A stretch of DNA of 64,000 nt from Isoetes taiwanensis (GCA_021234155.1 JAJEKV010000032.1:8650736-8714735), one strand, 5' to 3'; counted from the first letter of the stretch, positions 23,638 to 37,264 are shown. Numbers and translations are program-made. Notes: generated by a model from the letters alone, not told the origin.

Positions 23638-24500
23638 CCTGCTAGAGCTTTGGTTTCTCCCCCTCCCTGCCACCAGCCGCGTCTCCCTATCGCTACAAAT
23701 GCTAATGCTGCGTTCTATAATAATAATAGGGTCTAAATTGTGTTTTAGTTGATCTCATATTCTCATGCACATGTTCACTTTCTTGTGTTAGTTCTATTGT
23801 TGAACCAAGTTAATGTTCTCCTTTGTTTCCTTTTCATCATGCGCATTTGGTACCAATTTTCTAAGATTTATGTCTTGGTCGAAGTTTTTTTTTTTCAGAT
23901 GGTAGTTTTTATTACCTTTGGTTCTAAGTTTTGTTTATAAGGCTTGTGTTGTTGTTCAAATAATCTTGTGTCTCGGATCCCTATAACCATCATTCATTTA
24001 AATTGGATTTATGTCGATTTTAAACCATTTTGGCAATCGCACTTTTTCCCAAGTTAGTAAATTTGCATCGAATGTGATTTTTTTTTATAACAAAGACAAC
24101 ATGATTGCATTAAAATTAAAAATATTTCACATATGCATGTCGAAGTTACATATTGCCAATTACTTCTTTGACCCCTAGAGATATCATAGCTTTCTTCCCC
24201 TCACTTCCACTGTGTATTGTAACCCTAGCAGCCTTTGCCTCGATGACCTTTTGGGTCCATGAAAACAAAATAGTATCTAACTCAACCCAATCATCCCCTT
24301 CAATAGGTTTTCTTCCATTTCTTTGTCCAACGCCTCTATACCTTTCTTCCTCTCACATCAGATTTAACTGGTGCACCGGACACCACCACTCCACACCTAA
24401 CTTTGTTCACATTAAGGTCACCTACTTCTTTGCAAACCTCTGAGATGGTGTAACCCATCCACACAGGTATATATCTCTTTAAGCTCCGTACTATAAGTGC

Positions 24501-27061
24501 AAATTGATGGCAAAGCAAGTCATCTTTTTCGGATCATAATCCTCCAGCCCGAGATATTTAGGCCTTCCTTTCCTAGGACCAACATAGTGTTTTTCAGCAC
24601 CGAGGAGCCATGGACTTGCGAATACTACTAACCACATCATCACCTTCCTCGTAATATCAAGTCTCTCCACCTAGTCTTAGGTAGCCATCCATCTTTGAGT
24701 TCATCGAGGATGTGTCTACTTGTCCCAATAATCCATGTACCCGTCCAATAATCTATCAATGCAAGGTTGGTATCATCGGGGTTATTTTTCCAATACTTGA
24801 TGTATTCAAATGCCGCCCAATGTGCTTTGCAATGAATCCACCTCCGAAAAGGCTTAAGAGCTTTTGGTTGACCCCTTGGAATCTTAGGTTTACCATTTTC
24901 ATCTTCGTGCCATATAGGTACTCATCCGGCCTCCATTTATCATCCGGTCTCATCTTCCATTGCATGATTGGCTTATTTCCCATGACCCGTAAAGTGTACC
25001 AAGAGGTCTAGATTGACCTTCCATATCAAGAGCATAACCTTCGATAAAAATTCTTCCAATCGCACCTCTTGTATGATCAACCCTATAGAGAAGGTGAAAT
25101 GCATTCACTAAGAACTTCCATTAGTCTAGGAAGATTGGTCACAGCTTGAGATTTCAACCACAAGACTATACTTCCCAAACAATGCATCCACATCCTCATG
25201 AGTATGTCCAGGCATTAAGAACCCTAAATTCACTTTTCAAAGACACCCACCTACTGTTAAATAAGATAGGAATGAGAACATATACCTGCTTTTATTCTCA
25301 TCCAACACAATTGTCAAGTTGGAGGAGGAACCTTGGTGGTAGATCTCAGGTTGGGGACGGAACTTGAGGCTCCAACATGTTCGTAAGCACCCCACTTCCT
25401 AAACCTTGCCTTAGTAAACTTCTCTAAATTATTAGGCTTTCTATCCAACAATGCAATCAAGAGTGGTTGGCTACCACCTCCGTGGCTGTGGAGGTCACCG
25501 TAATAACCACTCTCATAGTTCCTCAAGCACCTCATCACACTTCCAATATGAAAATCAGACCATCACTCCACAATTGCAAACTAAAATGGCCATAATAAAT
25601 TGGCACCGAGCCATGCACTATTGCACCCGCCGAGAGACTTGCAAAGGATAAGCTCTATTGATTTGCTTGGGTATGTAACTATATCAGGGGCAAACAAGTC
25701 TTCGATTGATCCATCTTGTCATGTATAATACAAACATAGTTATTGGGTTCCAAACATGATAATGTTCTCCACATCCAATAAGTGGATCTACATGATAGTT
25801 GGTCCGGCATGTGATCTTTCATTTGCTCCCTTATCTTAGCCCTTTGGCTTGGTTGCTTGGTCTTATCAAGAATCTCTTTCAACTTAGCACACAAGTTGCA
25901 CTTTGCAAAGTTGTTCGAAGTGTCTATAGTGACATGCTTGAAGTGCTTGCTCCATAGTCTACTAAAGCTGGGTTGAGATATTGCAGGTACCAGTAGTTCT
26001 CAAGCAAAGCATTCACTTCCTCCAATATGCTCTTTTCTCGGGTACAATGGGATGGCAATCTCTTCTCGACAACTATTTTTCCCTGTTGATCTTTCCTACT
26101 TTTATGTGGCATATTCTCAGCATTGAATTCAACATATTTTTCAAAAACCTCCCTAGCAGCCAGGATCCTAGAAGTTGGCCTCAACATGCCATTATTTCCA
26201 TGTAATGCAATTTTACTCCCCTTTGCATGACTTGCTTGCCAATTTTGCCAAGATGAAATTGAATGCCATGAATATGTATCCATGCAACTTTACATATCCA
26301 TGTCCCTAGCAAAGGTATTTTTTTTTTTTCTTTGGAAATTTTTCATCTTGAAGTGCAAGCTCATGAATGGAGTACATGTAAGTCCTCCTCCTCATCACAA
26401 GTATACTCTTGAAGGTGGCTCTTGCTTCCACCAATTCATCAATTTCAAACTTCAACACAATTAGCCCAACAACATTCCATTCCCTTACCTTAGTCAGAGC
26501 TTCACGGGAACAATCACTACTTGACTTGGACCTCTTGCTAGATAATGTTTCACCACCGAAAGTGCCCTCTTCTCCAAAAATGTGGTCCCGGGTAGCCTAT
26601 TGGAGGTGCATTAAGAAAATCGTCATCCACAACCTCTGCTCGTAAAAGGAATTCTCCTATAAACTCAATGCTATATAGGCCATGGCATGATGCATGGAAC
26701 CTCCAATTGTTTAATAAGCAAAGGCAACTCGGTGATTTGATCCTTTTTCCTTCCATTTTTCCTCTAAACTTGTTATGGCCACACCCACTTTATCCTCTCC
26801 TAACCTTTCATCATTGATACTGATAGGATCAGCTAGTATGATAGTTCCTTCACCTACTAGCTCCTTATTGCATTGGTGCTTCACTTTCACCTTCTTATTC
26901 TTCCAATCCAACCCACAGAGGACAATTTGCTTAGTAGTCTCAAATTTCAACACCTTTTGGGAGGTCCACAAAGATTGACCTACAAGAACAATGTTTGCAA
27001 TGGGGTAACAATGTGATAAGAACATGTGGTAACAATCTTGAAACATGTTGGGGATAGGCAT
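24501..27061 (-). pseudogene. DUF7869-like possible transposase gene, copy 1
   Basis: Minus-strand pieces in order from the start at 27,061: an N-terminal part with LVGQSLWTSQKVLKFETTK and IILADP; then ALHGNNG..RPTS and RLPSHCTREKS (25,924-26,283); a central CIIHDKMDQSKTCLP (25,685-25,720); and a C-terminal region with FQGVNQKLLSLF. The set HGN.G, LPS, ..D.MDQ.KT.LP, then GHTHEDVD (clear in copy 2) matches proteins I know as DUF7869-containing, common in algae, mosses and ferns. The paired aspartates and late glutamate suggest an RNase H-like DDE nuclease, which is inference. Frames change at least four times, mostly next to CAG/CTG/CG sites that differ from copy 2, so the real gene may be less broken. 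Confidence 0.55.
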
Positions 27062-27635
27062 TACATTTTTACCCTTTTAGGATCCACACGCTTTCACCTA
27101 TATAAAGTGAAATGTCTTAATATTAATTCAAAAAGGACAAAGTAATTTTGAGAACCGATTAAAGGGAACTTTAAGAAATACCAAGAAAACCATTAAATGG
27201 ACAAATATATGTTGTGGGTGCAGCCAAAAAATAGGTTGTAAGTATAGCTCGTGTAGGTAATTATTGCAAAATTAATGGTAACATAGGGTGTATGCTAGTA
27301 GTACTAATGAGGTAAGTATAGGTCGTGAATCTAGATGGGCCAAAGTTGGTTGTAAGTATAGTCGGGTCTAGGTAATTATACAAAATTAATGAAAACATAG
27401 GTTTTAAGTATAGTCGACATGTGGGTAATTCTATAGAGAATTATGATAACCTAGGGCTTAATTAATTCAATAGAAGTAATGATAGGTAATTCAGATATGA
27501 TATAAATCTTGTATGATGTGATGGAATCATAATTACAACCGCTTCTATAAGAAACCCTCCATTCTTTCAACCGCCAATCCTTTTCTTCCTTCTAGCCAAT
27601 CCTTTCTTCCTTTCTTCCTTCTACCATGGTGAGCC

Positions 27636-28100
27636 ATGCTGCCTCGCCTCGCCCGCTCCATCCCACGGACTCCCCAAGAGGTGAAGAGGCGTAAAAAATT
27701 GATAAAGAAATCCATTCCCCCCCCGCAGATGCCATTGTGGCTGCTCTCCGCACCACAAACGGATAATTGTGAGGAGTTATTTCTTCGTGGCAAGCTTCAC
27801 CTCGAAAAGATTATCCGAGCACCAGCACTAAGAGTCTCGAAGTCCCCCCATACTCCCTTGATTCAGATGAGGAGATGGAGAACGATTGAGAAAGAAGAAG
27901 AAATGGAGGAAGCAGATGAAGAATGGCGGAAGAATTAGAAGAAGAAAAAAAAAGTACCGATGATGGACGCCTTTCCTCCTCCTCAAGACCTAAGATATCA
28001 GCCAAGACATCCCGACGAGGATGGCGTGATGAAAGCTCGGTAGGAAGAAGAGGAGGAGGAAGAAGAGGAGGAGGTAGAGGGCTGAATTTTTTTTTTTTTT
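27636..28100 (+). pseudogene. acidic/basic low-complexity ORF in TIR element, copy 1
   Basis: Counterpart of 43,635-44,089. The frame from the ACCATGG start at 27,626 breaks early; readable pieces are KLIKKSIPPP (27,636-27,938) and AEELEEEKKSTDDGRLSSSS (27,923 on). The glycine- and arginine-rich end (RRGGGRRGGG) comes from a GGA/GAG-rich tract that reads as glutamate in another frame. Confidence 0.35.
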
Positions 28101-28517
28101 GTTATTTAGTTTTGGTTCAGAAGAGCGAGCTGGGCATCTCCAAAAAAGGCCTCAAATGAGGATTATGAATGGAGCTAGGCATCTCCTTAAACTGCCTAGA
28201 ACTTCTGTAATTTTGTAACACAGAGCTGGGCAACTCTAATAAAAGGCCTTATGTAAAATTTTTTCAATGGCAATACAAGGATTTATCGACCGCAATATGT
28301 TTTTTAGTTTCTACTCTAACTTGAAAGCGTAACTGTAATTTCTCGTAAGCTTTTGAATTCGCAACTCTAATAAAAGGCCTTATGTAAAAATTTTCAATGG
28401 CAATACAAGGATTAATGACCCGCAATATGTTTTTTAGTGTCAACTCCTAACTTGAAAGCATAACCGTAATTTCTTCAAAACTGCTTTGAATTCCATCGCT
28501 CTTTCATTCTTAATTTT

Positions 28518-28726
28518 GAGAGAGTCAAGTCAGATCACGCGAAAGCGCTAAAAATGTTTTGTGTACAAAATGTTTAAATTGTCAAGGCCCAATACACACC
28601 GGGACGGAATTGCATACGCAATTAGCTTTATGCGCTTCACGCCAGCGCATATTGGACCTCGCATAATGTAAACATTTTGCACACAAACATATTTCACAAG
28701 GGGCGTGATTTTACTTCAGCTCTCTC
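28518..28726. repeat. small foldback (MITE-like) inside TIR element, copy 1
   Basis: Same foldback as 44,531-44,733. Outer ends are GAGAGAG and CTCTCTC and the arms carry ATCACGC and GGCGTGAT. Several bases around CAG/CTG and CG differ from copy 2, but pairing of the arms is preserved. Confidence 0.72.
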
Positions 28727-31700
28727 TTTAAAAATTACAAGACAGCCTTCCTGAAGAAATTACAAGATCGCTTTAAAGTACAATATAGGATACACGCATG
28801 GCATTTAAATTACAAGTGAATGGTATTAGCTCATGGCGCCAAATCACTAATTTGTTTTTTTCATCGAATTCGCTACCGCCAGATTCAATCAACATACCGC
28901 GCGATTCAACTCAAGTACCTTAACATGGAGGGGCTTGAAATGGAGAATGCTAAGCTGATAATTAGAGTTGCAAAGAATATCCCAATAGCCGAATAACAAT
29001 CTTGTATAGATAAATAACATACAATTGTGCCGCATGAGACTAATTAAAAACAATGTAAAGAATGCCATCCATGTAAAGAATATCCCATCCATGTAAAGAA
29101 AATGTGTTGTTTTTGAATTCTCGGTCGCTCGGGTTCCAGCCTTATAGTTTTGCAATATTGAATGAATGGTCCGCATGCAAGCCTTTTAATTTCATACATA
29201 TGACGTAATCCTTTGTGCATTTTAGTATGAGCACTCAATCTTCCTATGTCTCCAAGAAAATGAAACTCACCTTCTTTTTTGCTTAATTATCGGCTATGCA
29301 ACAAAGGTTCCGGCGTTTTCACCATCGCGGTTCCATCGTGATGCCTTCTCGAATGCTTCGCCGCTGAAATGGCAATCGTTACTAGAATCTTCACATGATC
29401 ATTTCCAAGAGGAACTCCATGGCGATTGTTTCCTGATACTAGCGGCATATGCCATTTTTTGGGATGCCCTTTGCATACGTGGAGAAGGCTCGATAAAAGC
29501 ATTGAATGAAGTGTTATCATTGCCAAATAGAAAGTGGTCATTGTTGACATTTGAAAGCCAAAGGGAAGCCGTAGGTGATAGTTGCAAAATGTTATTTTCT
29601 GTCGGTTATTAACTGGTTTTGTATTTTCTTGGGGCATATTATTTGCCATGTGCATGTGCGCAATTTTGAGGTATGTTCTCGCATCTGAATTATTTTTGTG
29701 CTAAGCATTAAAATGTTTTGTCATAGGGGAAATGTGTGAGCGGACTTGGATATAGTTTGATACTTGATGCCTGGTTAGTTGAGGTCAGGTATTCTTAGGT
29801 CTCATGTATCACTCCATCTACCATTCTTGAATTGCGCCTAAAACTTCGGTCTTACCGGCGGACATATGCCACTTTTAACATATGTTCCTTGCCATTACAA
29901 CTCACAATAGAAAGAAGTTGTTCACTTATCCTCCTCAAGTGCCCTCATCCCTTTATAATATCAATATGATCCTACGATGCGACGTGACTTCTGCATAAGC
30001 GACTTCCTATACTTGTGATTTCACACGGATTAACACGAAATTACGGGTGGAACAAACTTTTGTGCCGATTGAACTTGAGATGTAAATTTGAACCACTTAC
30101 TTTAGCATCTTAGGTTGCCCCACTTTCAAGAATGCACAGTTTTACGGATTGAATACTAGCCTCCCTACTCAGTCAGCTCATGCTAATATTTGTTTCTTAG
30201 TCTACTATGGATGGGACAATAAGGGCTCCAATAATGGCATTGACTCTTGAAGAACCATGAAATCTCATTGAGATTTTGTATTGAAACAATGCTTAAGATG
30301 ATACTGCCTAACCTCCTCCAGGCGGAAGTCAACTGATCCCATAAGCATGTTGTATTAAATTAGCCTCATTTGAAATCAGTTGCATACAGCCTAGTCATAA
30401 CTCACAGAATGCCGGATTGATCCTTTGTAGCGTTAAGGCATAAATTACCTTGATAATGCTCCTTTGAAAACATCGGACAAGAGATCACAATCATTTTGGA
30501 ATTTTGGAAGGCGAAGGGAAAAAGTTAATTCATCTTATTGTGTTTGTGTTCACTTCTGGTTAAAATACTCTGCGATTCGAATGTCACGCTGCGCCGGACA
30601 CTAAAACTTTAAGAAAAGGACCAAAAAAAGAATGGAACATTTCTCTGAAAACCTTGCCTCTAACATGATTATATATTATCCTTAAAAGCGCTTTTTTAAC
30701 AGGATCGATGACCCACTGTTAATTTGATCTGCATCTAAGATACATATGCTAGACAAATAAACACTCTAAAAGCCTGAACATCTGTTTTTAAACATGTCCT
30801 TTCCTAGCAATTTATTCTACTGGCAATTAAAAGTGCATATCTTGCATGGATTTGTTGGTTTCCTCATCACGCTATTACCATGTACATACAGAAATTGTTA
30901 GATCTCCTTTTTCCATGAGGCAGAAAGGTATTCATAAAATTTTTTGTCGGTCCTTCTGACCACTTCAAATTTATCCTTACTTACGGCTTTAGAGTTATTG
31001 CACATGCAATTTTCGGCAAAGGCGGTAGTCGAGAAAAAAACTTAGTTGCTTTCTTATAAAATATGAGTGCCTCAGGAAGGTGGGGAGGCATAAAGGCCAA
31101 GTCTGAATATTTTCTCTATGGAATGGCTATAAAAGACTATAGATTCTTATTCAAAAGGCAATCAGGACGAGGAGAATCTTTGGCCCAATAACCATATCAT
31201 CCCTAATCACGCTGGCGCAAAAAAATAACACGGAGAAAAGCAACTATCACCGTTTCTAATGAATTTAGGAGATCTGTTTACTAAGCCTCAATGATAACAC
31301 CATGGGGATTAGTGGAACATTTAGTGAAAGTGAGAATATCATCCCGTTTATGGGTTAGGAGATCTATTTTTGTGTTTTTGTGTTCTGTTATGTGCTTTCG
31401 ATTCATTCTACTAGAGCGAGTTTTGAGCTTTCCACAGTTTGCCTTCTTTTGACACAAAGTGCTCTAGCCATTTTTGGTGGCCTTTGCCAAAAGTGGCATA
31501 GCTTTGCCAAGTCCATGTACACTTGCTTTCTGGATGGGGTTGAAGTCACTTGGTTAAGCAGGAGGAAAATCATGAAGAGTTGGATCAGATTGAAAATGCA
31601 AGTAACTTCGTGCACATTTTCCCTCACATCTTTTATACTGCGGTGAAGATCTATATCTAATACTAAAGGAGTTTTAGGATAGTTTGTGCAAGATCTTAGC

Positions 31701-32203
31701 CCGTTAAATTAAACCGATGGTCGAGATGCTTTCAAAATTGCTTTCTTTGCGGTTGTTGAGGAGTCATGGTAGATTTGTCGCCTGCACCATTCCGGCTGGG
31801 TCGTAGATGAACCAAGTATGTATCCTCGAACCTGGATTTTGCGGTTGACTGCTAATCCTTGTGAAGCAATGTGTAGCTTTGCCTGATTTTTTTGCTTACG
31901 AATTTTATGAAACCCTGGTAATTCTACTCCGTTGCAGGCATCGTGTGTTACGTTCGGGGAATTGGGTGGACCACAGGGCTATGCCTTCTAAAGCTCTATT
32001 TTTTCTTGCCGTTCTTTGCTTCTTTGCATCCAGCTTCTTGGCATTCCTTTTTGAAGCAAGAAATAGGGCAGAAACAGAGCAAAATGTGCGTAATTTCTTG
32101 CGATTTTTTCTGTTTCTAGCTTCTAATTCTAAAATCCGAGTTTGTGTCCGCAGATCCATTAAGCACATAAAAATCTGTTGGTTATTTTGAATTTGAAGGC
32201 ATT

Positions 32204-32368
32204 ATGGATTGTTGCCTGTGTGGTACATTAGGGAATACATTTCGGCCCCCTCGTAATACAATTTGTTCTCACTGCTACGAAGGCGCCAGGTCTATTTTGC
32301 ATTTGAGTAGCAAAATAGAGCAAGAATGGAGGCTCTGTCCCGAGTCCGAGAAGAGCACAAGTCCCAAG
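32204..32368 (+). CDS. zinc-binding N-terminal exon resembling a plant BTB/POZ protein
   Basis: An exon of exactly 55 codons runs from ATG to AAG, followed by the splice donor GTAACA. It encodes MDCCLCG, then PPRNTICSHCYEGARSI: two CX2C pairs spaced as in the N-terminus of a family of plant BTB/POZ proteins that I recall starting with MDC.IC and RPPRNTIC..CYEGA (for example relatives of Arabidopsis At3g56230). The family link rests on memory of that motif. The four cysteines could bind one zinc. No BTB domain is visible downstream; an exon-like ORF follows at 32,574. The 5' side (31,860-32,190) has a splice-acceptor-like TTGCAG. It may be a captured or pseudogenised host gene fragment; copy 1 is frameshifted. 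Confidence 0.5.
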
Positions 32369-32573
32369 GTAACAGATTTCTTTAAAAAGTTTATGCACAT
32401 CTAAAATGTTTATTGAATTTTATCTGTTGTCAAATCTCCTATATGCTTTTGGATTGTGTTCTGCAAAATAAATATTGTTGTTAAGCAGAGAATACCGATG
32501 AAGAACAGCGAAGAATAGCATAGCAAAGAACAGCAAAGAACAACTGAGTAAGAGACGCAGCCGGTCAGCTAGA

Positions 32574-32730
32574 ATGAAGCAACCCAACTTCCATGCCGTA
32601 GTATTGGGCGATGACACGCATCGCCTTAGGATTGGGCGCCAGGGAATAACAACGACCCTACTTCTATTTTGTGCTGATGAAGATCCAAAATATCTGGCAG
32701 AAGCTAGAGGAATGGATGTATTGCTACAGG
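32574..32730 (+). CDS. possible second exon of the BTB-like fragment
   Basis: A 52-codon open stretch (MKQPNFHAVVLGDD to MDVLLQ) ends at CTACAGG before GTTGGT, a possible splice donor. It lies about 200 bp after the first exon's donor. Copy 1 (16,609-16,766) has the same DNA, with a one-base loss that breaks the frame. I do not recognise its domain, and the phase does not match the phase-0 donor upstream without an unseen indel. A further short open stretch (33,065-33,213, containing PMYLLALADTINML) follows. Confidence 0.3.
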
Positions 32731-33259
32731 GTTGGTATATTCTATTTTTCTTGAAGGGCTATGTTTTTAGTTCTCTGTTTTTCTATAATTTAAAATGGTA
32801 TAAAATTTAGCTGAGTCTATTATTTGCCATTGTATTTTTATTGGGCGAGTCAGAAATCTTGATAGATTGATACATGCTAGAGCGATGTCCTGTCTACGAT
32901 TACTGGCACCATGTAATATGCAGATACGTAAATTTTTCTGAAATGGCATAAAATTTAGCTGAATATATTTGTAGTGCTATTAAGTATTTGGCCAGTGAGG
33001 CAGTTGCATTTAATTTCTCCATTTTCTTTGGCTATTTCTAAGCTGCGGAAGGAAAAGAGGCACAATGGATGTCGGCGAAGAAGGCGTTCCAATGTACCTT
33101 TTGGCCCTTGCCGATACCATTAACATGCTAAGGGGGTATTGGTTGGCTGAGTGCAGGGATTTTCTTTTCTATTGTTCCTTTTGGTTTTGTAGTTGGATTT
33201 GTTTGGAAGAATGATGGAGTTTTTGGAGGATATAGTTGCTGAGAAACAATCTCTGTATT

Positions 33260-35744
33260 GGCAAGCGCATCTACATGACAAAAATAGAGTCAAAACTGGT
33301 TAAAAATATCAATTTCTGTTTCTAGAGTGCTTCTATATTTTTGAATCTCAAACATGGAGTACAATAGAAGGTAATTTAGAGTTGGCGGCCTTCTTTTCAG
33401 CTTAAAGAAAGGATGTGATTAGTTGACAATAGTCTGAATTCTGGAATTCAGTTTAGGCTCCATTCTAGAATTACATGTTTCCATGCTATTTACATTAGGA
33501 AAATTGGGAAGGATATCGGTTTCTTCTTCAGGTAATTTCCTTCTTGGGCTTGCAAGCCTTTCTTAGCAATTTTCTGGGGCGCTTTGGTACATTATGCCTT
33601 CCCTTCTGATACTTCGGGTTTTCATTAGTTATGTCATGTTCTAAAGTAGAGCAATAGTAAAGCACCCTTTCTGTCATCTATGAAAGATATTGTGAGAAAT
33701 CGTTTATGCCTTTTTCATTCTCTTCAATTCAAATGCATTATTGTGGTACATTTGCTTTTTGTGCAAGCAAACATTCTTGGTTTTGCTATATCCTTATTTG
33801 CTTGCTCTTCTTTTGGCTGCTTATCTTCTTTATTAAAATGGGAGGGTGTTTGGTTTACATTGCGAGAACTACGCATGTCTGGCGCATCGCGGCGTTCCCT
33901 CTTGCCCCTTGAAATATTTTTAGTCGTCTGCGTTTTCCTTTATTATTACCCTTTCTATGGAATTGAGTTTTTTCTTCCAACCCAAGCTTCTATCTGCTTC
34001 AATTTTTTTAATTAGATTCTATTGGTAAGATACGTGTTTTGGGCTCTCTACAGGTGAAAGCGGTATATGGAACATTGATATTTCTATGTAAATTCAAGAG
34101 GTAGTATTCCATCGAGGAGATTAAATGGGGTTGTTGCTTGGGGAGATCATGTTGGACATTAAGGTTTTGGTACCTTATAATATTTTCTATTTTATTTTGA
34201 AGGGTATGATCTTTGCATATATGTTGAAGTATGTGTTTTCCTAGCGGAAGCGATTACTATCATTATCTATTTCAAGAAAGGATCTGGATGAATCGAAGAT
34301 ATCATTTCTAATGTCTTGAAGCATGCATGTGTAAGATTTGTGCTTCGGCTCCGGATACAAGAAGAAAAGATTCTAAAACATACTAACTGATTCAAGCTGC
34401 AGTGTGCATCTAAACTGAAATCGAGGTTATCATTTGGGGTGCTCGGCTCCACATCAAGGTTTTCCAACTTTGAGTTTTTCTTATACAGTTTAAAAGTTTT
34501 GCTGATGCTCATTATATGTTGGTTTTTTTTTTGGTTAGAAGTACTACTATTTTTGTATCTTTCCATAAAGAGGATTTGCTTGATTTCTATTCATGTTTTT
34601 TTTATGCGTGGGTCAAACTCTCTTCAATAGCATGGTGAATGTTCTACGCCATAGCGGATGTGTATATTCTAATTTTAATCTATCTTTTGGTTAAATGGAA
34701 TCATAGATCATTCAAATGGCCACCTCAAATCCTTGGCTTACATTTCATTGTTATTTTCATGACAAACCTTTATCTCTTTACGCCATTGTAACGGGGATGA
34801 GGTTTCTCATACAATAATTGTGTTTGCAAGATGTCATTCCCTTTTAAAGCTTTGCCTATTTTGAAGCCATGATTTGAGTTTTGTATTGTATGTTGCATGC
34901 ATGTTGCTTTTCTTCAATGGAAGAATAAAAAAAAATGCTTCATAGCATTTACGGCCACAAAAAAGGAGGTATTACGGTTTTCGCATTGCATGCTTTCCTA
35001 TTCAACAAAATGATAGATTTGAACTATTACCATTTATATTTGTCTGCTCCTCTCATTTCCCATTGCATCTACTATATGTATTTATTTGACTTTAGATTCT
35101 CTATGTTTGTTTGGTTTACATTTCCATGACAACCCTCTTTCTTGCATTTCATTTGTTTTGTGGATGTTGGCACATTTAAATTTGTATGTATGTATTTTAC
35201 ATTAAAATACTTGAACTCTAAACTTGGCTTATATGTAGTCTAAATTTTGGCATTCAATTTAGGCTCTCTTCAATAGTACATGTGACTACTTTTTGAACTT
35301 TAAACTCGGCATCTGTAAACTTACAAGTCAATTTTGTGATCATGATTTCATAGTTATGTCATACTAAATATATGGAATGATGTGCATATCTTGCAATAAA
35401 ATGCTAAATTGTTTATGTGTATAGAAAAGGCCAGTTGTATATTCTATTCTATTCTATATGTTGAGATTAGAGGTAAAAGGATATTAGGCTAGAAGTGCTC
35501 ATTCTAATTCTAGGATGATAATGCGACCAGGGATTGATCGGGCGGATGTACGGTCTAGGATTAACTAGTTCGGACCGGCTTTTTTTTTTTTTTTTATGGA
35601 TAAAGAATTCTATTCATTTTGAGTAAAGTATATGAAGATATAGCGGATAGGCGACCTTTTGCACAAGTTTGAAAGGGGATAGATGCTGAGTCGACCTTAA
35701 ACTTTATAAATGGTATTGATGATCTCTAGCTGCTACTAGCGTTT
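33260..35744. other. non-coding stretch of the 16-kb unit (copy 2)
   Basis: Same content as 17,300-19,789: nothing I can support as a gene. The first 450 bp are almost identical to copy 1; from about 33,760 on the two copies diverge at CAG/CTG sites. Confidence 0.4.
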
Positions 35745-36986
35745 AATAAAGGTCCCCCATACCATCTCTTTCAAGGTAGCCTCGCATTCATGTATTTATA
35801 CTTCCATAAATACCTCTCAAGAGCATACACCAATTGTACGAGGGTGTGTTCTCCATCGAAGACAATTGCTCTCCCCTTTTTTTCTCCATATAATCCATAA
35901 TAGCCATGCTCTGGCTATCTGAAAAGAAATGCATTATGCAAGGACACATTCTATTAGGCAATGTTCCAAAATTTCCTCACTTACTTTGCATGCGAGGCAT
36001 AATGGATCCACTTCTTCTTTGCACTTAGTTACCGTGGTATTCACCTGGAGAGCTCTATAAGCTACTACTAAGCCAAATGGGGAGCTAACTCTTGGAGGAA
36101 TGAACTTCAACTATACCCTTTACACACATTCTTAGTTTCTAAAGCTGTGACTTGCATATTCCACTTGGGTGCAAGGAAATGACACCAATCACGCCAAATA
36201 AAGGGGAGCTAACTCTTGGAGGAATGAACTTCAACTATACCCTTTTACACACATTCTTAGTTTCTAAAACCTTGCATATTCCACTTGGAGTGCAAGGAAA
36301 TGACACCAATCACTCTCAAACATTTGTAAGATGACTTTATGAATGGCTCTGACAGAAGGGAAGAATCAGGAGCCTGAAGCTTAGTCCCTGTACTATGCAT
36401 GTGATTCGACAGAATTATTGCTATGCATTCTCACATCGGTCTATCATAATGTTATACCCCAAATTCATTTTTAAACTCCGCCCATTCTCTTAACTGACAG
36501 TGCTTGTACCACATTGAGCAATAATTTATACTGCAGCTGATCCATCTCCTTACCACTCTGGCATCTGCTATTAATGCAAGAGATTCATTCTTGTTATGAA
36601 AATTGACTGGAATCCACTACGGCATGGTAGCAGCATCTAAAGCATTACCATTTAGTGTGAATAATTTTGTCACTGTTTTCCATGCGGTAAGTAAGCACTT
36701 AAAGAAAAGGGGAAGTGTCAGTGCTTGGCCTTAAACCATTAAACAACGACCATGGAAGGGCAACTTGTATTGACATTTTATTGTGTTTGCACGAATATAG
36801 CAGGGCTCCACTTATGAGTTGTAAACTTGGTGAATTCATCTTTTCCTCCAAGGTATTCCAAATAAACTTTGCCACCAAAATTTTTCTCTGTAAGCCTATA
36901 TCTATCATGCCTATACCTCCTTCTTCCTTAGTCGATTTGCAAAGTTGTAGGCTCCAAATATTTCTTACTACCTATTCTTCTGTTTA
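35745..36986 (-). pseudogene. LINE-C: L1-type ORF2 C-terminus, copy 2
   Basis: Copy 2 of the LINE-C fragment at 19,790-21,030, with the same thumb block (36,699-36,908) and zf-RVT region near 35,930-36,060. Its border with the DIRS element is at 36,986/36,987, where CTTCTGTTTA passes into ATGTAATTGTC. The 479 bp before this border recur on the far side of the DIRS at 62,736-63,207. Confidence 0.7.
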
Positions 36987-37264
36987 ATGTAATTGTCAAA
37001 AGCCAGGTAGTTATATCTTCCCTAGCAGTTAGGTTTTGTGTGCTTTTATACCACTCCAGTTCTTCCCCTGTTCATCAGCGCATCTGTATCTCCACGGTTT
37101 TCCTTTGTGCTTCCGCTCCCCACCTACCCCTCCCTCCCAAAAAAAAAAAAAAAAAAAAAACCATTGCTGTTTGCTTTTACGTGTTAGATTTCTTGGTACT
37201 CTTGAGCTCCTTTGTTCATGCTACTCCCCCAGCTTTCTAAAAGTTCTACCTACCTACCTTTGCT

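Larger units (their letters stand above)
21031..23984 (+). mobile_element. DIRS element left part, copy 1 of the 16-kb duplication
   Basis: Left terminal sequence (21,031-21,292), interrupted by a LINE-B 3' fragment (21,293-22,206), then 5' UTR and gag up to 23,984, where the TIR element begins. It ends there because copy 1 is truncated within the TIR element. The undisturbed form of the left UTR is visible in the tandem units at 54,600-54,960 and 55,717-56,080. Confidence 0.82.
13482..29437. repeat. 16-kb tandem duplication, copy 1
   Basis: Sequence from about 13,482 to 29,437 recurs directly after itself at 29,438-45,583, with an offset of about 15,956 bp at the start. At the junction the sequence passes from the TIR-element interior (..CCATGGCGATTGTTTCCTGAT) straight into ACTAGCGGCATATGCC, which is also the left border near 13,482. 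Each unit contains a BTB-like gene fragment, LINE-C, the DIRS left end with LINE-B 3' fragment and gag, and the left part of the TIR element. Long stretches (for example 22,640-23,160) are almost identical, others differ at many CAG/CTG sites. It is either a recent duplication or an assembly duplication. Confidence 0.9.
23985..29437. mobile_element. TIR element, left 5.5 kb only (copy 1)
   Basis: Left TIR at 23,985-24,015, preceded by the same CTAT, then the DUF7869-like gene, the divergent ORF and the foldback element. The sequence stops at the 16-kb duplication junction and has no right TIR. It shows the duplication happened after insertion, or that the assembly duplicated this piece. Confidence 0.8.
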
